Positions 8,646 through 16,500 of a stretch of 64,000 nucleotides of DNA are shown piece after piece (positions within the stretch are counted from its first letter, which is position 1; each line of letters opens with the position of its first letter). The DNA is from CBDDHT01 sp965228615 (GTDB taxonomy: Bacteria; Pseudomonadota; Alphaproteobacteria; Rhizobiales; Methyloligellaceae). Made by a program: the position numbers and the translations under genes. The DNA is taken from positions 124,001 through 188,000 of the forward strand of contig CBDDHT010000005.1 of the NCBI GenBank assembly GCA_965228615.1, written 5' to 3'. The notes beneath the pieces were generated by a model. The model made no database searches. It had not been told where the DNA came from and saw only the letters and a list, made by a program, of their open reading frames with translations.

Positions 8646-8723
8646 AGGAGGCGGGAACAAATACTGCGCTCAGACGTTAGAGAAAAATGGGGCAGTTAAG
8701 CGATTCTGAAAGGCGACTGAATA

Positions 8724-8843
8724 ATGATGATGGGTGAAGGCATGGGCGGCGGAATGATGATCGGAATGGGGTTGGTGTGGATACTGATAGTAGTTGCCCT
8801 GATCCTCCTCATCGCCGGCCTGATTAAATATCTGCGCAAATGA
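8724..8843 (+). CDS. Very small Met/Gly-rich membrane protein (39 aa)
   Basis: The frame reads MMMGEGMGGGMMIGMG followed by one hydrophobic helix (VWILIVVALILLIAGLI) and a basic end KYLRK. Small Met-rich single-helix proteins of this type often accompany copper-resistance genes, and methionine clusters can bind Cu(I). Binding here is an inference. Three consecutive ATG codons make the exact start uncertain (8724, 8727 or 8730). It lies between the ccdA fragment and the epimerase remnant. Confidence 0.55.
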   Translation: MMMGEGMGGGMMIGMGLVWILIVVALILLIAGLIKYLRK

Positions 8844-9059
8844 CGCAGGACTGGTTTTGGAGTTCAGTCTTGAACCAAGAGCAAAAACTGGTCGTTCTGG
8901 TCACCGGTTCGAGCGGATACCTCGGCGCGGTCGACGCGCGCCGCTTGAGCTAAAATTATCTGATCGTTGATCGCTACACGCCACCTCACCTGGCCGAATG
9001 CGTTTGCTTCGACATCACTGAACCGCCCCGGGTTTACCGGAGAGATTTTGTTTCAAAGA

Positions 9060-9962
9060 TTAGGCGACCTTATCAAGGGCGCTTGAGTTTCGAAAGAAGG
9101 CTTCCTCCGCTTCGCATGGGGTTGAGTATCCGATGGCGCTGTGGAGCCGCTCGGTATTGTACCAAGAGACCCATTTCAGGGTTTCCCATTCGATCTGGCC
9201 CGCTGATTTCCAAGGGCCGAACAGGTTGATGACTTCCGTCTTGAACAGACCGATGATGTTTTCCGCCAGGGCGTTGTCATAGCTGTCGCCAACGCTTCCG
9301 ACCGATGCGTCGATGCCGGTCTCCGCCAGCCGTTCCGAGTAGCGGATCGACAGATATTGACTGCCCCGGTCGGAGTGGTGGATCAGCCCGCCGGCCTGGT
9401 TCTGGCGCCTTTGGCAGATGGCCTGGTTCAAGGCATCGAGCACGAAGCCCGTGGACATAGAGGTGGAGACTCGCCAGCCAACGATTTTGCGGGCAAAGAC
9501 GTCGATGACGAAGGCCACATAGACCATTCCCTGCCATGTCGAACAATAGGTGAAATCCGAAACCCAGAGCTGGTTCGGGGCTGTGGCCGCGAAGTTCCGG
9601 TTGACCTTGTCCAGCGGACAAGGCATGGCCGGATCCGGTGTCGTTGTCTTCTTCTTTCCACGCGTGACGCCTTGCAAGCCAAGCCCCTTCATCAAGCGCT
9701 CCACGGTGCAGCGGGCAATGTCCCAGCCCTCGCGGTGCAGTTGACGCCAAATCTTGCGGGCTCCATAGCGCCCCTTGCTTATCTCATGGACGCGCAGGAT
9801 CTCCCGGGCATCCGCATCGTCTTTCTTCGCGCGGGCCGAAGCCATATCCGGATCACGGGCAGCGGCGGCATGCGAATAGTAGCTCGATGAGGCGATCGGC
9901 AAAACGCGGCAGATCGGCTCGACCCCAAAGGCTTCACGGTACTCTTCGATGAACGTGATCAT
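9060..9962 (-). CDS. IS3-family transposase OrfB (DDE domain)
   Basis: This 300-residue protein has the HTH_21-like N-terminal part (EAFGVEPICRVLPIASSSYY) and an rve/DDE integrase core. The catalytic acids are likely in LWVSDFTYC, HHSDRGSQY and DNALAENIIGLFKTE. It overlaps orfA by ATGA at 9959-9962. In this family the active OrfAB transposase is made by programmed -1 frameshifting upstream of that overlap, so OrfB alone is not the full enzyme. No defect is seen. Confidence 0.93.
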   Translation of the reverse strand: MITFIEEYREAFGVEPICRVLPIASSSYYSHAAAARDPDMASARAKKDDADAREILRVHEISKGRYGARKIWRQLHREGWDIARCTVERLMKGLGLQGVTRGKKKTTTPDPAMPCPLDKVNRNFAATAPNQLWVSDFTYCSTWQGMVYVAFVIDVFARKIVGWRVSTSMSTGFVLDALNQAICQRRQNQAGGLIHHSDRGSQYLSIRYSERLAETGIDASVGSVGDSYDNALAENIIGLFKTEVINLFGPWKSAGQIEWETLKWVSWYNTERLHSAIGYSTPCEAEEAFFRNSSALDKVA

Positions 9963-10291
9963 TTGCGGAACGGGCGGTCGAGCTCCGTTTGGGCAAAATA
10001 AGCAGACGCCTTCTTCAGGATCTCGTTGGCCTGGCGAAGTTCCCGGTTCTCCCGCTCAAGAGCCTTGATCCGGGCCTTGTCCTCGCTGGTAGGCCCTGCG
10101 CGTTCGCCCGCATCACGGGCGGCCTGGACACACCACGCACGCAGGCTGTCCTTGGAGCAGCCGAGCTTCGATGCAATGGCACAATAGGCGGCGTTGTCGC
10201 TGTCATAGTCGCTGCGGTGGTCGCGAAAAAGCCGAACGCCGCGCTCGCGAAACTCTGCGGTATATCTCGGGGGAACTGTCTTCTGATCCAT
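9959..10291 (-). CDS. IS3-family OrfA (helix-turn-helix)
   Basis: This 110-residue protein has the InsE/HTH_Tnp_1 motif (SKLGCSKDSLRAWCVQA) that binds the IS ends, followed by a leucine-zipper-like coiled coil (IKALERENRELRQANEILKK). It lies directly upstream of orfB and provides the N-terminal part of the frameshifted transposase. Confidence 0.92.
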   Translation of the reverse strand: MDQKTVPPRYTAEFRERGVRLFRDHRSDYDSDNAAYCAIASKLGCSKDSLRAWCVQAARDAGERAGPTSEDKARIKALERENRELRQANEILKKASAYFAQTELDRPFRK

Positions 10292-10522
10292 AACGGGTAT
10301 CCTGTGAGAGTTTTACTCTCCGGTAAACCCGGGGCGGTTCATCACGGACCAGGCAAACATAGGCAGGGCGCTGCAGCGGATCCGGCACACCTACGGAAAC
10401 AGGATCGCCTCTTGCATCCATCTTACCGCCTATTTCGACCTGATCGACGACGAGCATCCGGCTTTCGAGGCAGTTACGGTCGAGGGCACGAAGCAACTTC
10501 TCCAACTATTTCGTGGTTAAAC

Positions 10523-11263
10523 TCACCCGATAGCCGACAGAATGGGAAAGGTGGCCAGAAGCCAGAAGGCGAAAGCGGACAGATAACCCGTCATCATGGC
10601 AATTCCCATCACGATCATTATCACCGCCGCAACAATTCGCAGGCCTTTTCCAATGCGCCCGAACGTCTTCAACCTTACGGCCAGCGTGTCGGTGAACAGC
10701 GCTGCAAGCAGGAACGGCACGCCTAGACCGAGCGAATAGATTGTGAGCAGAGCGATACCGTCGGCAAGCGTCGTCGACGCGGCGCCAACTGTCAGGATGG
10801 CACCAAGTATCGGACCGATGCAAGGTGTCCAGCCAAAAGCGAAGGCCAAACCGAGTACATAGGCCGAGACGGTCCGTCCGCCAGGCAAATCGAGGTGGAA
10901 GCGTGCCTCGCGCATCATCCACGACGGACGGATCGTTCCGAGCATGAACAGCCCGAACAGCGTGACGATCCCGCCCCCGACGATATTCAACTCGAACCGG
11001 TAGCTGAGCAACAACTGGCCAAGCGCCGAGGCACTGGCCCCGAGGATCACGAAGACCGTGGTGAAGCCAAGCACAAAGCAGAGGCTGAGACCGAGCGTCG
11101 TGCTTCGGGTGACAGTTATCTCACCTGACGGTGAAGCGAAGGTCGACCGGCCGGCGACATAGGAAACATATCCCGGCACCAACGGCAGGACGCAAGGCGA
11201 CAAAAACGAAATAACTCCGGCCAGGAAGGCGCTGAGGATACCGATGTTCGAGAGTTCAGGCAT
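10523..11263 (-). CDS. ccdA: CcdA-type cytochrome c biogenesis / thiol-reductant transporter
   Basis: This 246-residue polytopic membrane protein has the two conserved cysteine helices of the DsbD-beta/CcdA family: FLSPCVLPLVPGYVSY near the N-terminus and AFGWTPCIGPILGA in the middle. It passes reducing power from cytoplasmic thioredoxin to periplasmic thioredoxin-like proteins. Four such proteins (TlpA-like, DsbE-like, DsbA-like, SCO) are encoded upstream on the same strand. It is the last gene of the long minus-strand copper/redox unit. A broken copy of its 3' half lies at 8250-8645. Confidence 0.92.
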   Translation of the reverse strand: MPELSNIGILSAFLAGVISFLSPCVLPLVPGYVSYVAGRSTFASPSGEITVTRSTTLGLSLCFVLGFTTVFVILGASASALGQLLLSYRFELNIVGGGIVTLFGLFMLGTIRPSWMMREARFHLDLPGGRTVSAYVLGLAFAFGWTPCIGPILGAILTVGAASTTLADGIALLTIYSLGLGVPFLLAALFTDTLAVRLKTFGRIGKGLRIVAAVIMIVMGIAMMTGYLSAFAFWLLATFPILSAIG

Positions 11264-11290
11264 TAGGATAAACTTTCAGAGACTCCGGCT

Positions 11291-12094
11291 TCATCGATTT
11301 ATTTCCTTCCGGGCTTGGTCGATCAATCGCTGCATGGTTTGCAAGTCGGTAGCACCTCGCAGGATCTCGTTGCCGATGACGAAACCCGGGGTGCCGTTGA
11401 TCCTCAGTATTCGGGCGAGCGCAAGATTGCGCTCGATCTCCTCGTGGATCGCACGATCCTGCATGTCGGTCCGGAGTTGTTCGACATCGACGCCTATCTC
11501 TTTGGCGACAGTAATGACCTGCACTTCGTCGGCCGAGCCTGACACCTGCATCATCGCCTTGTGGAACTGCGGGTAGAGGTTCTGCCGGTGCGCCGCGAGC
11601 GCTGCCTTAGCCGAGAACACGGAGTCCGGGCCCAAAATGGGAAACTCCTTGTAGACGATCCGCATTTGGGAATCGCCTTCTTCGGCCGCCGCCATTGCGG
11701 ACGCGACCTGCCGACAATAGGGGCAGTTATAGTCGAAGAATTCGACCATGGTGACGTCCCCTTGCGGATTACCTCCGACCGGACTTTTGGGACTGTTGAG
11801 CAGTTCGTCACTGTTTGCGGTAAGGGCTGCCTGAGCCTCCGTCTGTTCTGTCTCCCGTTGCTTCCGTTCAAGGTTCTGCATGGCCTGGACGATAACTTCC
11901 GGGTTGGCGACAACATAATCACGCACCCGCCGCTCGAACGCATCCTGCGGCAGGTTCTCCGGCGCGGTCGCGAGTTGCCGGCCTGTCTGGAACCCTGGAT
12001 CGAGCAGATACCAGGTTCCTGCCGCGATGATCAGCAATAGCGGAAGGAGGATCAAGCCAAAGCGGCGCCCCGTGGGTCTCGAAAACTGCGTCAT
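11291..12094 (-). CDS. DsbA/Com1-family periplasmic thiol oxidoreductase
   Basis: This 267-residue protein has an N-terminal membrane anchor (LILLPLLLIIAAGTWYLL), a predicted helical linker rich in Glu/Gln, and a DsbA-like thioredoxin domain. The active site is CPYC (FFDYNCPYCRQVA), and the cis-proline segment is NGTPGFVIG. The family forms or isomerises disulfides in secreted proteins. It sits between ccdA and a SCO-like gene in the copper island, spaced 28 and 17 bp from its neighbours. Confidence 0.9.
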   Translation of the reverse strand: MTQFSRPTGRRFGLILLPLLLIIAAGTWYLLDPGFQTGRQLATAPENLPQDAFERRVRDYVVANPEVIVQAMQNLERKQRETEQTEAQAALTANSDELLNSPKSPVGGNPQGDVTMVEFFDYNCPYCRQVASAMAAAEEGDSQMRIVYKEFPILGPDSVFSAKAALAAHRQNLYPQFHKAMMQVSGSADEVQVITVAKEIGVDVEQLRTDMQDRAIHEEIERNLALARILRINGTPGFVIGNEILRGATDLQTMQRLIDQARKEINR

Positions 12095-12110
12095 TTCACT
12101 TCCTCACCAT

Positions 12111-12737
12111 TCAAAGCCAGCCTGTTATCCGTTCCCACCACCCTTTTTCGGTTGACGGTTTTGGCGCATACGCATTGTTGATGAGCTGGTTGATGTAGAG
12201 GGTCACGTTTGCCCTCTGAAAGTCCGCGCCATGGAATATCCCGGCATGCCGTCCGTTTCGGTCGATCACATGCGCCATCGGCAGCTCCTGGCCGCGACTA
12301 CTGAGAGCGGCAAAACGATCAGCTGCTGCCGCGGTTGTCTCCTCGTCCGATGGGACCAGGAGCCGCCAGTTTGCCTCATCCCACGTAACCTCGATTGACG
12401 AGTCCGAGTCGTGAACGGTTACGAACGTGACCATTTCCTTCATCGGCGAAACGTTCACTTGTCCTTGCACGTCAGCGAGATCAGCCTGCTGTTCGGCGCA
12501 TGGGCCGCCACAGTCCGTTGGCACAAAGCTAAGCACGATGACCTGATCAGAGAGATCATCGAAGTGCAGGACATTGCCACCCGGTTTTTCGAGATTGAGT
12601 TCGGGCATGGAAGGGCGATCTGTCACCTCGAAAGCCGGCTCCTTTTCGGTCATCGCCTCGTCAATGCGTTCGCCGGGATGGTGGGCAAATGCCGGGTGGG
12701 CGGTCAGCAGGACGGCGAGGCCCATGAAACGCTTCAT
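12111..12737 (-). CDS. SCO/redoxin-like periplasmic protein
   Basis: This 208-residue protein has a signal peptide (GLAVLLTAHPAFAHH) and a thioredoxin-like fold. It is similar to SCO1/SenC-type redoxins, but the usual CxxxC is CGGPC (TDCGGPCAEQQ). Downstream it keeps the pattern HVIDRNGRHAGIFHG. Its start overlaps the stop of the PCuAC gene (ATGA), so it is translationally coupled to it. Copper delivery or thiol reduction is likely; substrate unknown. A second, more canonical SCO protein is encoded two genes upstream. Confidence 0.75.
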   Translation of the reverse strand: MKRFMGLAVLLTAHPAFAHHPGERIDEAMTEKEPAFEVTDRPSMPELNLEKPGGNVLHFDDLSDQVIVLSFVPTDCGGPCAEQQADLADVQGQVNVSPMKEMVTFVTVHDSDSSIEVTWDEANWRLLVPSDEETTAAAADRFAALSSRGQELPMAHVIDRNGRHAGIFHGADFQRANVTLYINQLINNAYAPKPSTEKGWWERITGWL

Positions 12738-13186
12738 TCTGCAGCCTCCCGCGGGCCTTCAGCCGCTATTGCAAGCACCGAAACCTCGACGGTGATCTCT
12801 CCGGCTTTTTCGAAGCTGAGCGTCATGGGGAATGTCGTGCCCTTACTGAGTTTGTGTTGCAGTCCCATCAGCATCAGGTGCATGCCGCCGGGCGCGAGCG
12901 TGATCCGCTCACCGGCCGGCAACTCAAGCGTTTCGATGTGCTTCATTCGGCTTACGTCGCCGTCCTTTTCGACGGCGTGAATCATGACTTGGCCGGCAAC
13001 AGGCGTGGTTACACTGAGGAGCCGATCGTCTGCGGCACTTTCGATCGTGAGATAGGCGGCGCCGGGACGGGACGCGAGGATAGTCGCGCGCGCCCACGCA
13101 TCGAAGACGCGGACACTCTCCTCCGCGAGTGCCGGCGATGCGACCGCCAAGGCCACCGCCACTATTGCAATCAGTTTTCTCATCAT
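12734..13186 (-). CDS. Periplasmic copper chaperone PCu(A)C
   Basis: This 150-residue protein has a signal peptide (ending ASPALAEE) and a DUF461/PCuAC domain. The copper-site pattern is MIHAV ... MKHIETL ... GGMHLMLMGL (His and Met ligands). The family binds Cu(I) in the periplasm and, with SCO proteins, loads cytochrome oxidase. It lies between two SCO-like genes with 4-bp overlaps on both sides, which fits a copper-relay cassette. Confidence 0.92.
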   Translation of the reverse strand: MMRKLIAIVAVALAVASPALAEESVRVFDAWARATILASRPGAAYLTIESAADDRLLSVTTPVAGQVMIHAVEKDGDVSRMKHIETLELPAGERITLAPGGMHLMLMGLQHKLSKGTTFPMTLSFEKAGEITVEVSVLAIAAEGPREAAE

Positions 13187-13824
13187 TGTTTCCCGTTCAT
13201 TCTTGCTAGGATATCTGCGGCCATCTCTTCCGCGGACTGGTCACCTTCGCGGAAGACATCCTCAAAGCGGCCCTCCGGAGTCATCAGGTAGATGTGCCCG
13301 GAGTGAGCCATCAGGTATCCGTCCGGAGCCGTTTCCTCTTCCATTTTCTCGTAGTAGACGCGGAACGATTGGGCAGCCGCGGCGACCTCGGCTTCCGATC
13401 CCGTCAGTCCAACCAGCTTCGGGTGAAAGGCCTGAACATATTCCGCCATCACCTCCGGCGTGTCGCGGGACGGATCGACCGTGATGAAGATCGGTGCGAC
13501 GCGCTCGACCTCGCCACCAAACTGATCCAGCACATTCGCCATATAGGCGAGCGTGGTCGGGCAGACGTCCGGGCAATGGGTGAATCCGAAGAACACGAGT
13601 TGCCAGCGCCCGAGGAAATCTGCCTCGGTTACGCGACTTCCGTTGTGGTCGATTAACGAAAACTCGGAGCGAATTGCGGCTTCGCCGACGGTGACCGATG
13701 GCGGCTCGCGGACACCGATCGTCCGGACGAAATAAGCGCCACCGAGCGCCAGCACGGCAGCGGCCACGAGGATCCATAGGCTGAAGCGTATGCGCCTGAG
13801 CTGCGTTGTTTTGGTTGATGTCAT
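13183..13824 (-). CDS. SCO1/SenC-family copper-binding protein
   Basis: The gene encodes about 213 residues with an N-terminal membrane anchor (SLWILVAAAVLALGGAYF). The thioredoxin-like domain carries the SCO copper motif CPDVC (FTHCPDVCPTTLAY) and a conserved distal histidine in MAHSGHIYLM. Two ATGs compete: 13833 has GAGG touching it, while 13824 has the same GAGG at ideal distance, so 13824 is chosen. It acts at the periplasmic face in copper delivery and redox control, coupled to PCuAC by an ATGA overlap. Confidence 0.9.
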   Translation of the reverse strand: MTSTKTTQLRRIRFSLWILVAAAVLALGGAYFVRTIGVREPPSVTVGEAAIRSEFSLIDHNGSRVTEADFLGRWQLVFFGFTHCPDVCPTTLAYMANVLDQFGGEVERVAPIFITVDPSRDTPEVMAEYVQAFHPKLVGLTGSEAEVAAAAQSFRVYYEKMEEETAPDGYLMAHSGHIYLMTPEGRFEDVFREGDQSAEEMAADILARMNGKQ

Positions 13825-13956
13825 ATCAGTCATCCTCGAAAGGCCCTGCCCAAGCACGGCCCATCGCGATACGCCCTTCAATTGTCTGGGCACGTTGCGA
13901 TGCCAGGCTGTGCCCGGCCCACCCTCCGGGATGGAGGACGGCCGGGATCGGGCGGT

Positions 13957-14244
13957 TTAGCCGTTCGTCCCTGGGGCGCTGTTGTTGTCGGGCGATTTCT
14001 CGCGCCACTGCTCGTTGGGCCGTCCGGAGCCGTCATGGCTCATGGACTGCATCATCCTGTTGCAGCCCTCCATCATCTCGCTCATCTGGCCCATCATGTT
14101 CATCATGCCGCCCTGGCCCATCATGCCGGAGCCCATCATGGAGTCACCGGACTCCTCTGAGTCATGGGCGTAGAGCGCGGGTGCAACCGCGAGGCCCGCG
14201 ATAACGGCAGAAGCAATAGCAAGCGCTTTGATCGATTTACGCAT
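13957..14244 (-). CDS. Secreted methionine-rich protein (probable copper binding)
   Basis: This 95-residue protein has a clear signal peptide (ending VAPALYAHD) and a mature part dense in methionine (MMGSGMMGQGGMMNMMGQM). One cysteine follows, in EGCNRMM. Met-rich periplasmic proteins bind Cu(I)/Cu(II) in other systems. The start 14244 is taken for its ribosome site (AGGAAAGGAG) and the signal peptide that follows. It overlaps the upstream gene by 8 bp. Confidence 0.75.
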   Translation of the reverse strand: MRKSIKALAIASAVIAGLAVAPALYAHDSEESGDSMMGSGMMGQGGMMNMMGQMSEMMEGCNRMMQSMSHDGSGRPNEQWREKSPDNNSAPGTNG

Positions 14245-14662
14245 CGGTCGGTCTCCTTTCCTTGGAGGGTTGCGGTTCGGGGCTTGCAAGAACGGCGGCG
14301 TCGCCGCTCATGGGAGCCGGGCGGTCAGGCGGTGTCTCGAGAGCAACGGCCTGTGTGACTGGCCCTGCGTCCTCGATCTCCGCCGGGCCGGCTTTGCTCG
14401 CGGCGGTCGAGCAGGACTTGCCGCCTGACCGGTTCATGCACAGGCCGAGCGCGCACATGGCGAGGCAGGGCAACCCGCTGATCAGGATCGGCGCGATGCC
14501 GGCAGCGGCCAACCAACTCCAGTTCAACGCCAGGCCCGCCGCAATCGCCAGTCCGGCGAGCACAAGCAGACCGCGTCGGCTGCCGAGGTAATAGCGAAGG
14601 GCATAGAGCAGGTCGCGACCGAGCGAGCCGTCCTGAGGTTGTGACTGTTGTGTATCGGCCAT
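14237..14662 (-). CDS. Small cysteine-containing membrane protein
   Basis: This 141-residue protein of unknown family has a hydrophilic N-terminus (RDLLYALRYYLGSRRG), two hydrophobic helices (LLVLAGLAIAAGLALNW and AAAGIAPILISGLPCLAMCALGLC), a cysteine cluster (PCLAMCALGLCMNRSGGKSC), and a Pro/Ala-rich tail. Proteins like this occur in copper/redox gene sets, but I cannot name the function. The cysteines at the membrane exit could bind metal; that is inference. Confidence 0.65.
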   Translation of the reverse strand: MADTQQSQPQDGSLGRDLLYALRYYLGSRRGLLVLAGLAIAAGLALNWSWLAAAGIAPILISGLPCLAMCALGLCMNRSGGKSCSTAASKAGPAEIEDAGPVTQAVALETPPDRPAPMSGDAAVLASPEPQPSKERRPTDA

Positions 14663-14675
14663 GGAGGCTTCCTTC

Positions 14676-15284
14676 TCAGTTTGACGTTAGATGGGTTTTG
14701 AGAAATGCGATCATCTCGGGCGTGTCCCACTCGGCAGAACCGACAAGTCTTCCCAGTTCTCGGCCCTCGCTGTCGATGAGAAGCGTCGTCGGCAGTCCCG
14801 GCGCCTGGAGGTCGAACGAGGCCCGCATGGTGGCATCGATGTAGAGACCAAGATGTTCAATGCCTATTTCTGCATAGAAATTCCGAACAACATCCGGTCC
14901 AGCCCGATCGACCGAAAGCGCCACAACTTCGAAGACCGGGCCGCCAAGTTCCGCTTCAAGCGCGTCGAGAGTCGGCATTTCCTCGCGGCAGGGCACGCAC
15001 CACGTCGCCCAGATGTTGAGCAACACGGTCTTGCCTTTCAAATCGTTCAGCGTGAGAGCATGACCATTCCCATCCTCAAACTTGATTTCGGGAAGTGGCC
15101 GCGGCGCCTCATGCATTACAAAAGATCGGGACGAGGCCGTCTCAGCCTGTCCTCCACTTTGAGGCGCACGTATTGGCGTGCCTCCGCTGAAATAGGTCAC
15201 GCCAACGATCGCGATCGCGGTCAGTGCGAGCGTGCCTACCGCCAGAAATACGATCGCGCGCTGTCCCTGCAGGAGCTTCCTCAT
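14676..15284 (-). CDS. TlpA-family thiol-disulfide reductase
   Basis: This 202-residue protein has a signal-anchor helix (AIVFLAVGTLALTAIAIVG) and a thioredoxin-like TlpA/ResA domain with active site WCVPC (ATWCVPCREEMP). Members reduce periplasmic disulfides, for example in SCO and CuA maturation or heme attachment, using electrons from CcdA-type carriers. It overlaps the next gene upstream by ATGA (15281-15284). Confidence 0.9.
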   Translation of the reverse strand: MRKLLQGQRAIVFLAVGTLALTAIAIVGVTYFSGGTPIRAPQSGGQAETASSRSFVMHEAPRPLPEIKFEDGNGHALTLNDLKGKTVLLNIWATWCVPCREEMPTLDALEAELGGPVFEVVALSVDRAGPDVVRNFYAEIGIEHLGLYIDATMRASFDLQAPGLPTTLLIDSEGRELGRLVGSAEWDTPEMIAFLKTHLTSN

Positions 15285-15886
15285 TGGCCGTCTCCCAGGG
15301 CGTTGTCGCCTTTAGCCTGACGGCGCAGTTCTTCAACGAGCGGCAGGATGGTGCGGGTAAGCACCTCATCATTCACGGGTCCGATATGCTTGTAGGCGAC
15401 GCGTCCGTCCGCGCTGATGACGAACGTTTCAGGTACGCCGTATACACCCCAATCAATCGCCACGCGTCCGCTGATGTCGGCCCCCGTGCGCGTGTAAGGA
15501 TCGCCAAGGCTGTCCAGCCATTGCGCCGCGTCATCCGGCTGGTCTTTATAGTTAAGGCCGTGCAGCGGAACGGCGCCTTGTGCAGCAAGCTTCATGAACA
15601 GAGGGTGCTCCGCGCGGCAAGCAACGCACCAGGAAGCGAAGACATTGACCAGCGAGACTTCGCCTTTGAGATCGGTGCTCGACAATCCGAGTGTCCGCCC
15701 CTTGACCGGCGGCAGCTCAAACGCAGGCACGGACTTACCGATAAGTGTGGACGGGAGAATACTCGGATCGCGGGTCAAGCCCCAGGCGAGCACCACGCCT
15801 AGCAGGACCGCTCCAGCCAGAGGCAGAAACGCCAGAAAATTGCGGCGGCGCGTAGAGACAATGGCATATTCATTGGCATTGCTCAT
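15281..15886 (-). CDS. DsbE/CcmG-type thioredoxin
   Basis: This 201-residue membrane-anchored protein has helix FLAFLPLAGAVLLGVVLAW, redoxin active site WCVAC (ASWCVACRAEH) and CcmG-like features such as GLNYKDQPDDA and YGVPETFVI. CcmG keeps apocytochrome cysteines reduced for heme attachment. Two cytochrome c genes lie in the same run, giving it likely clients. It is coupled by ATGA overlaps to the genes on both sides. Confidence 0.9.
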   Translation of the reverse strand: MSNANEYAIVSTRRRNFLAFLPLAGAVLLGVVLAWGLTRDPSILPSTLIGKSVPAFELPPVKGRTLGLSSTDLKGEVSLVNVFASWCVACRAEHPLFMKLAAQGAVPLHGLNYKDQPDDAAQWLDSLGDPYTRTGADISGRVAIDWGVYGVPETFVISADGRVAYKHIGPVNDEVLTRTILPLVEELRRQAKGDNALGDGQ

Positions 15887-16368
15887 GAACCAGCCCCGTC
15901 CTTGGCTGAAATGCGAGCCTGCACTTCCCGCTGGCGTTCAGGCCAGGTGCTCTTGATGAATGCGAGTGCGGCGGTGATCTCATTGTCGCTCAGGCTGTCC
16001 CCGAAAGCGGGCATGTCGCTCTCATAGCCCGCAACGACACCGCCAACGCCGAGCTTTGTGATGTCGAACAGATCCTGGTCCGAGTGATGCCATGTGTGGC
16101 CAGTCTCGTCGTGCGGCGGCGCTGGCATGCGACCGTTTTCCAGCCGGCGCTTCCAGTCCGGCTGGCCCTCGAGGCTGGCACCATGGCAGGAAGCGCAGTA
16201 TTCGCCGTAGACTCTCTGACCCAGGGCAATCTTCTCGCTCGTCACATGCTGACCAAGGAAAGTCACCGTTTGCTCTTTCTCTTTCGCTTCCTCTTGTTGC
16301 GCGAATGCGCCGATGGCTGACAGAACGGAAACGACGATAGCGGCGACGAAAAACAGCTTGCGCCTCAT
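15883..16368 (-). CDS. Class I cytochrome c
   Basis: This 161-residue protein has a signal peptide (LFFVAAIVVSVLSAIGAFA) and a single heme-attachment motif CASCH (YCASCHGASLEGQ). A likely distal Met ligand lies in ESDMPAFGDSLSD. It is probably a periplasmic electron carrier, perhaps the acceptor for the multicopper oxidase or a respiratory branch. Both ends overlap neighbours by ATGA. Confidence 0.9.
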   Translation of the reverse strand: MRRKLFFVAAIVVSVLSAIGAFAQQEEAKEKEQTVTFLGQHVTSEKIALGQRVYGEYCASCHGASLEGQPDWKRRLENGRMPAPPHDETGHTWHHSDQDLFDITKLGVGGVVAGYESDMPAFGDSLSDNEITAALAFIKSTWPERQREVQARISAKDGAGS

Positions 16369-16496
16369 CGCGGCCCCCTCAAGTGTTTCACGAACGTGTA
16401 GAACACGAAGACCACGGCGCCGAAGACCAGAATCGTCACAAAAAGGCCCCCGGCTATCATCAGACCGATTTTGGCACCATCTATTGCTTCACTCAT
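16365..16496 (-). CDS. Very small single-helix membrane protein (43 aa)
   Basis: A 43-residue frame opens at 16496 (MSEAIDGAKIG). It has one strong hydrophobic helix (LMIAGGLFVTILVFGAVVFV) and a basic tail KHLRGPR, and its stop overlaps the cytochrome c start by ATGA at 16365-16368. The exact coupling and the one-helix design make a real gene likely. Small subunits of this kind occur with cytochromes and oxidases. The function is not known. Confidence 0.65.
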   Translation of the reverse strand: MSEAIDGAKIGLMIAGGLFVTILVFGAVVFVFYTFVKHLRGPR

Positions 16497-16500
16497 GAAC

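Larger units (their letters stand above)
9019..10341 (-). mobile_element. IS3-family insertion sequence
   Basis: The ends are inverted repeats of about 26 bp: TGAACCGCCCCGGGTTTACC at 9019 and its complement ending at 10341. They are flanked by a 4-bp direct repeat TCAC (9015-9018 and 10342-10345). It carries overlapping orfA and orfB on the minus strand, about 1.32 kb in all. All features expected of a complete IS3-family copy are present. Confidence 0.95.
8870..10520 (+). pseudogene. NAD-dependent epimerase/SDR remnant, split by an IS3 element
   Basis: The left piece (8870-9018) reads VVLVTGSSGYLGAVDARRLS, the Rossmann TGxxGxxG motif of extended short-chain dehydrogenases, then an in-frame TAA and NYLIVDRYTPP...CFDIT. 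The right piece (from 10346) reads DQANIGRALQRIRHTYGNR and IASCIHLTAYFDL. Removing 9019-10341 plus one copy of the TCAC duplication joins the two in frame (DIT-DQANIGRA). The gene therefore had a stop codon as well as the insertion. It fades out at about 10505-10520 against ccdA. Confidence 0.8.
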
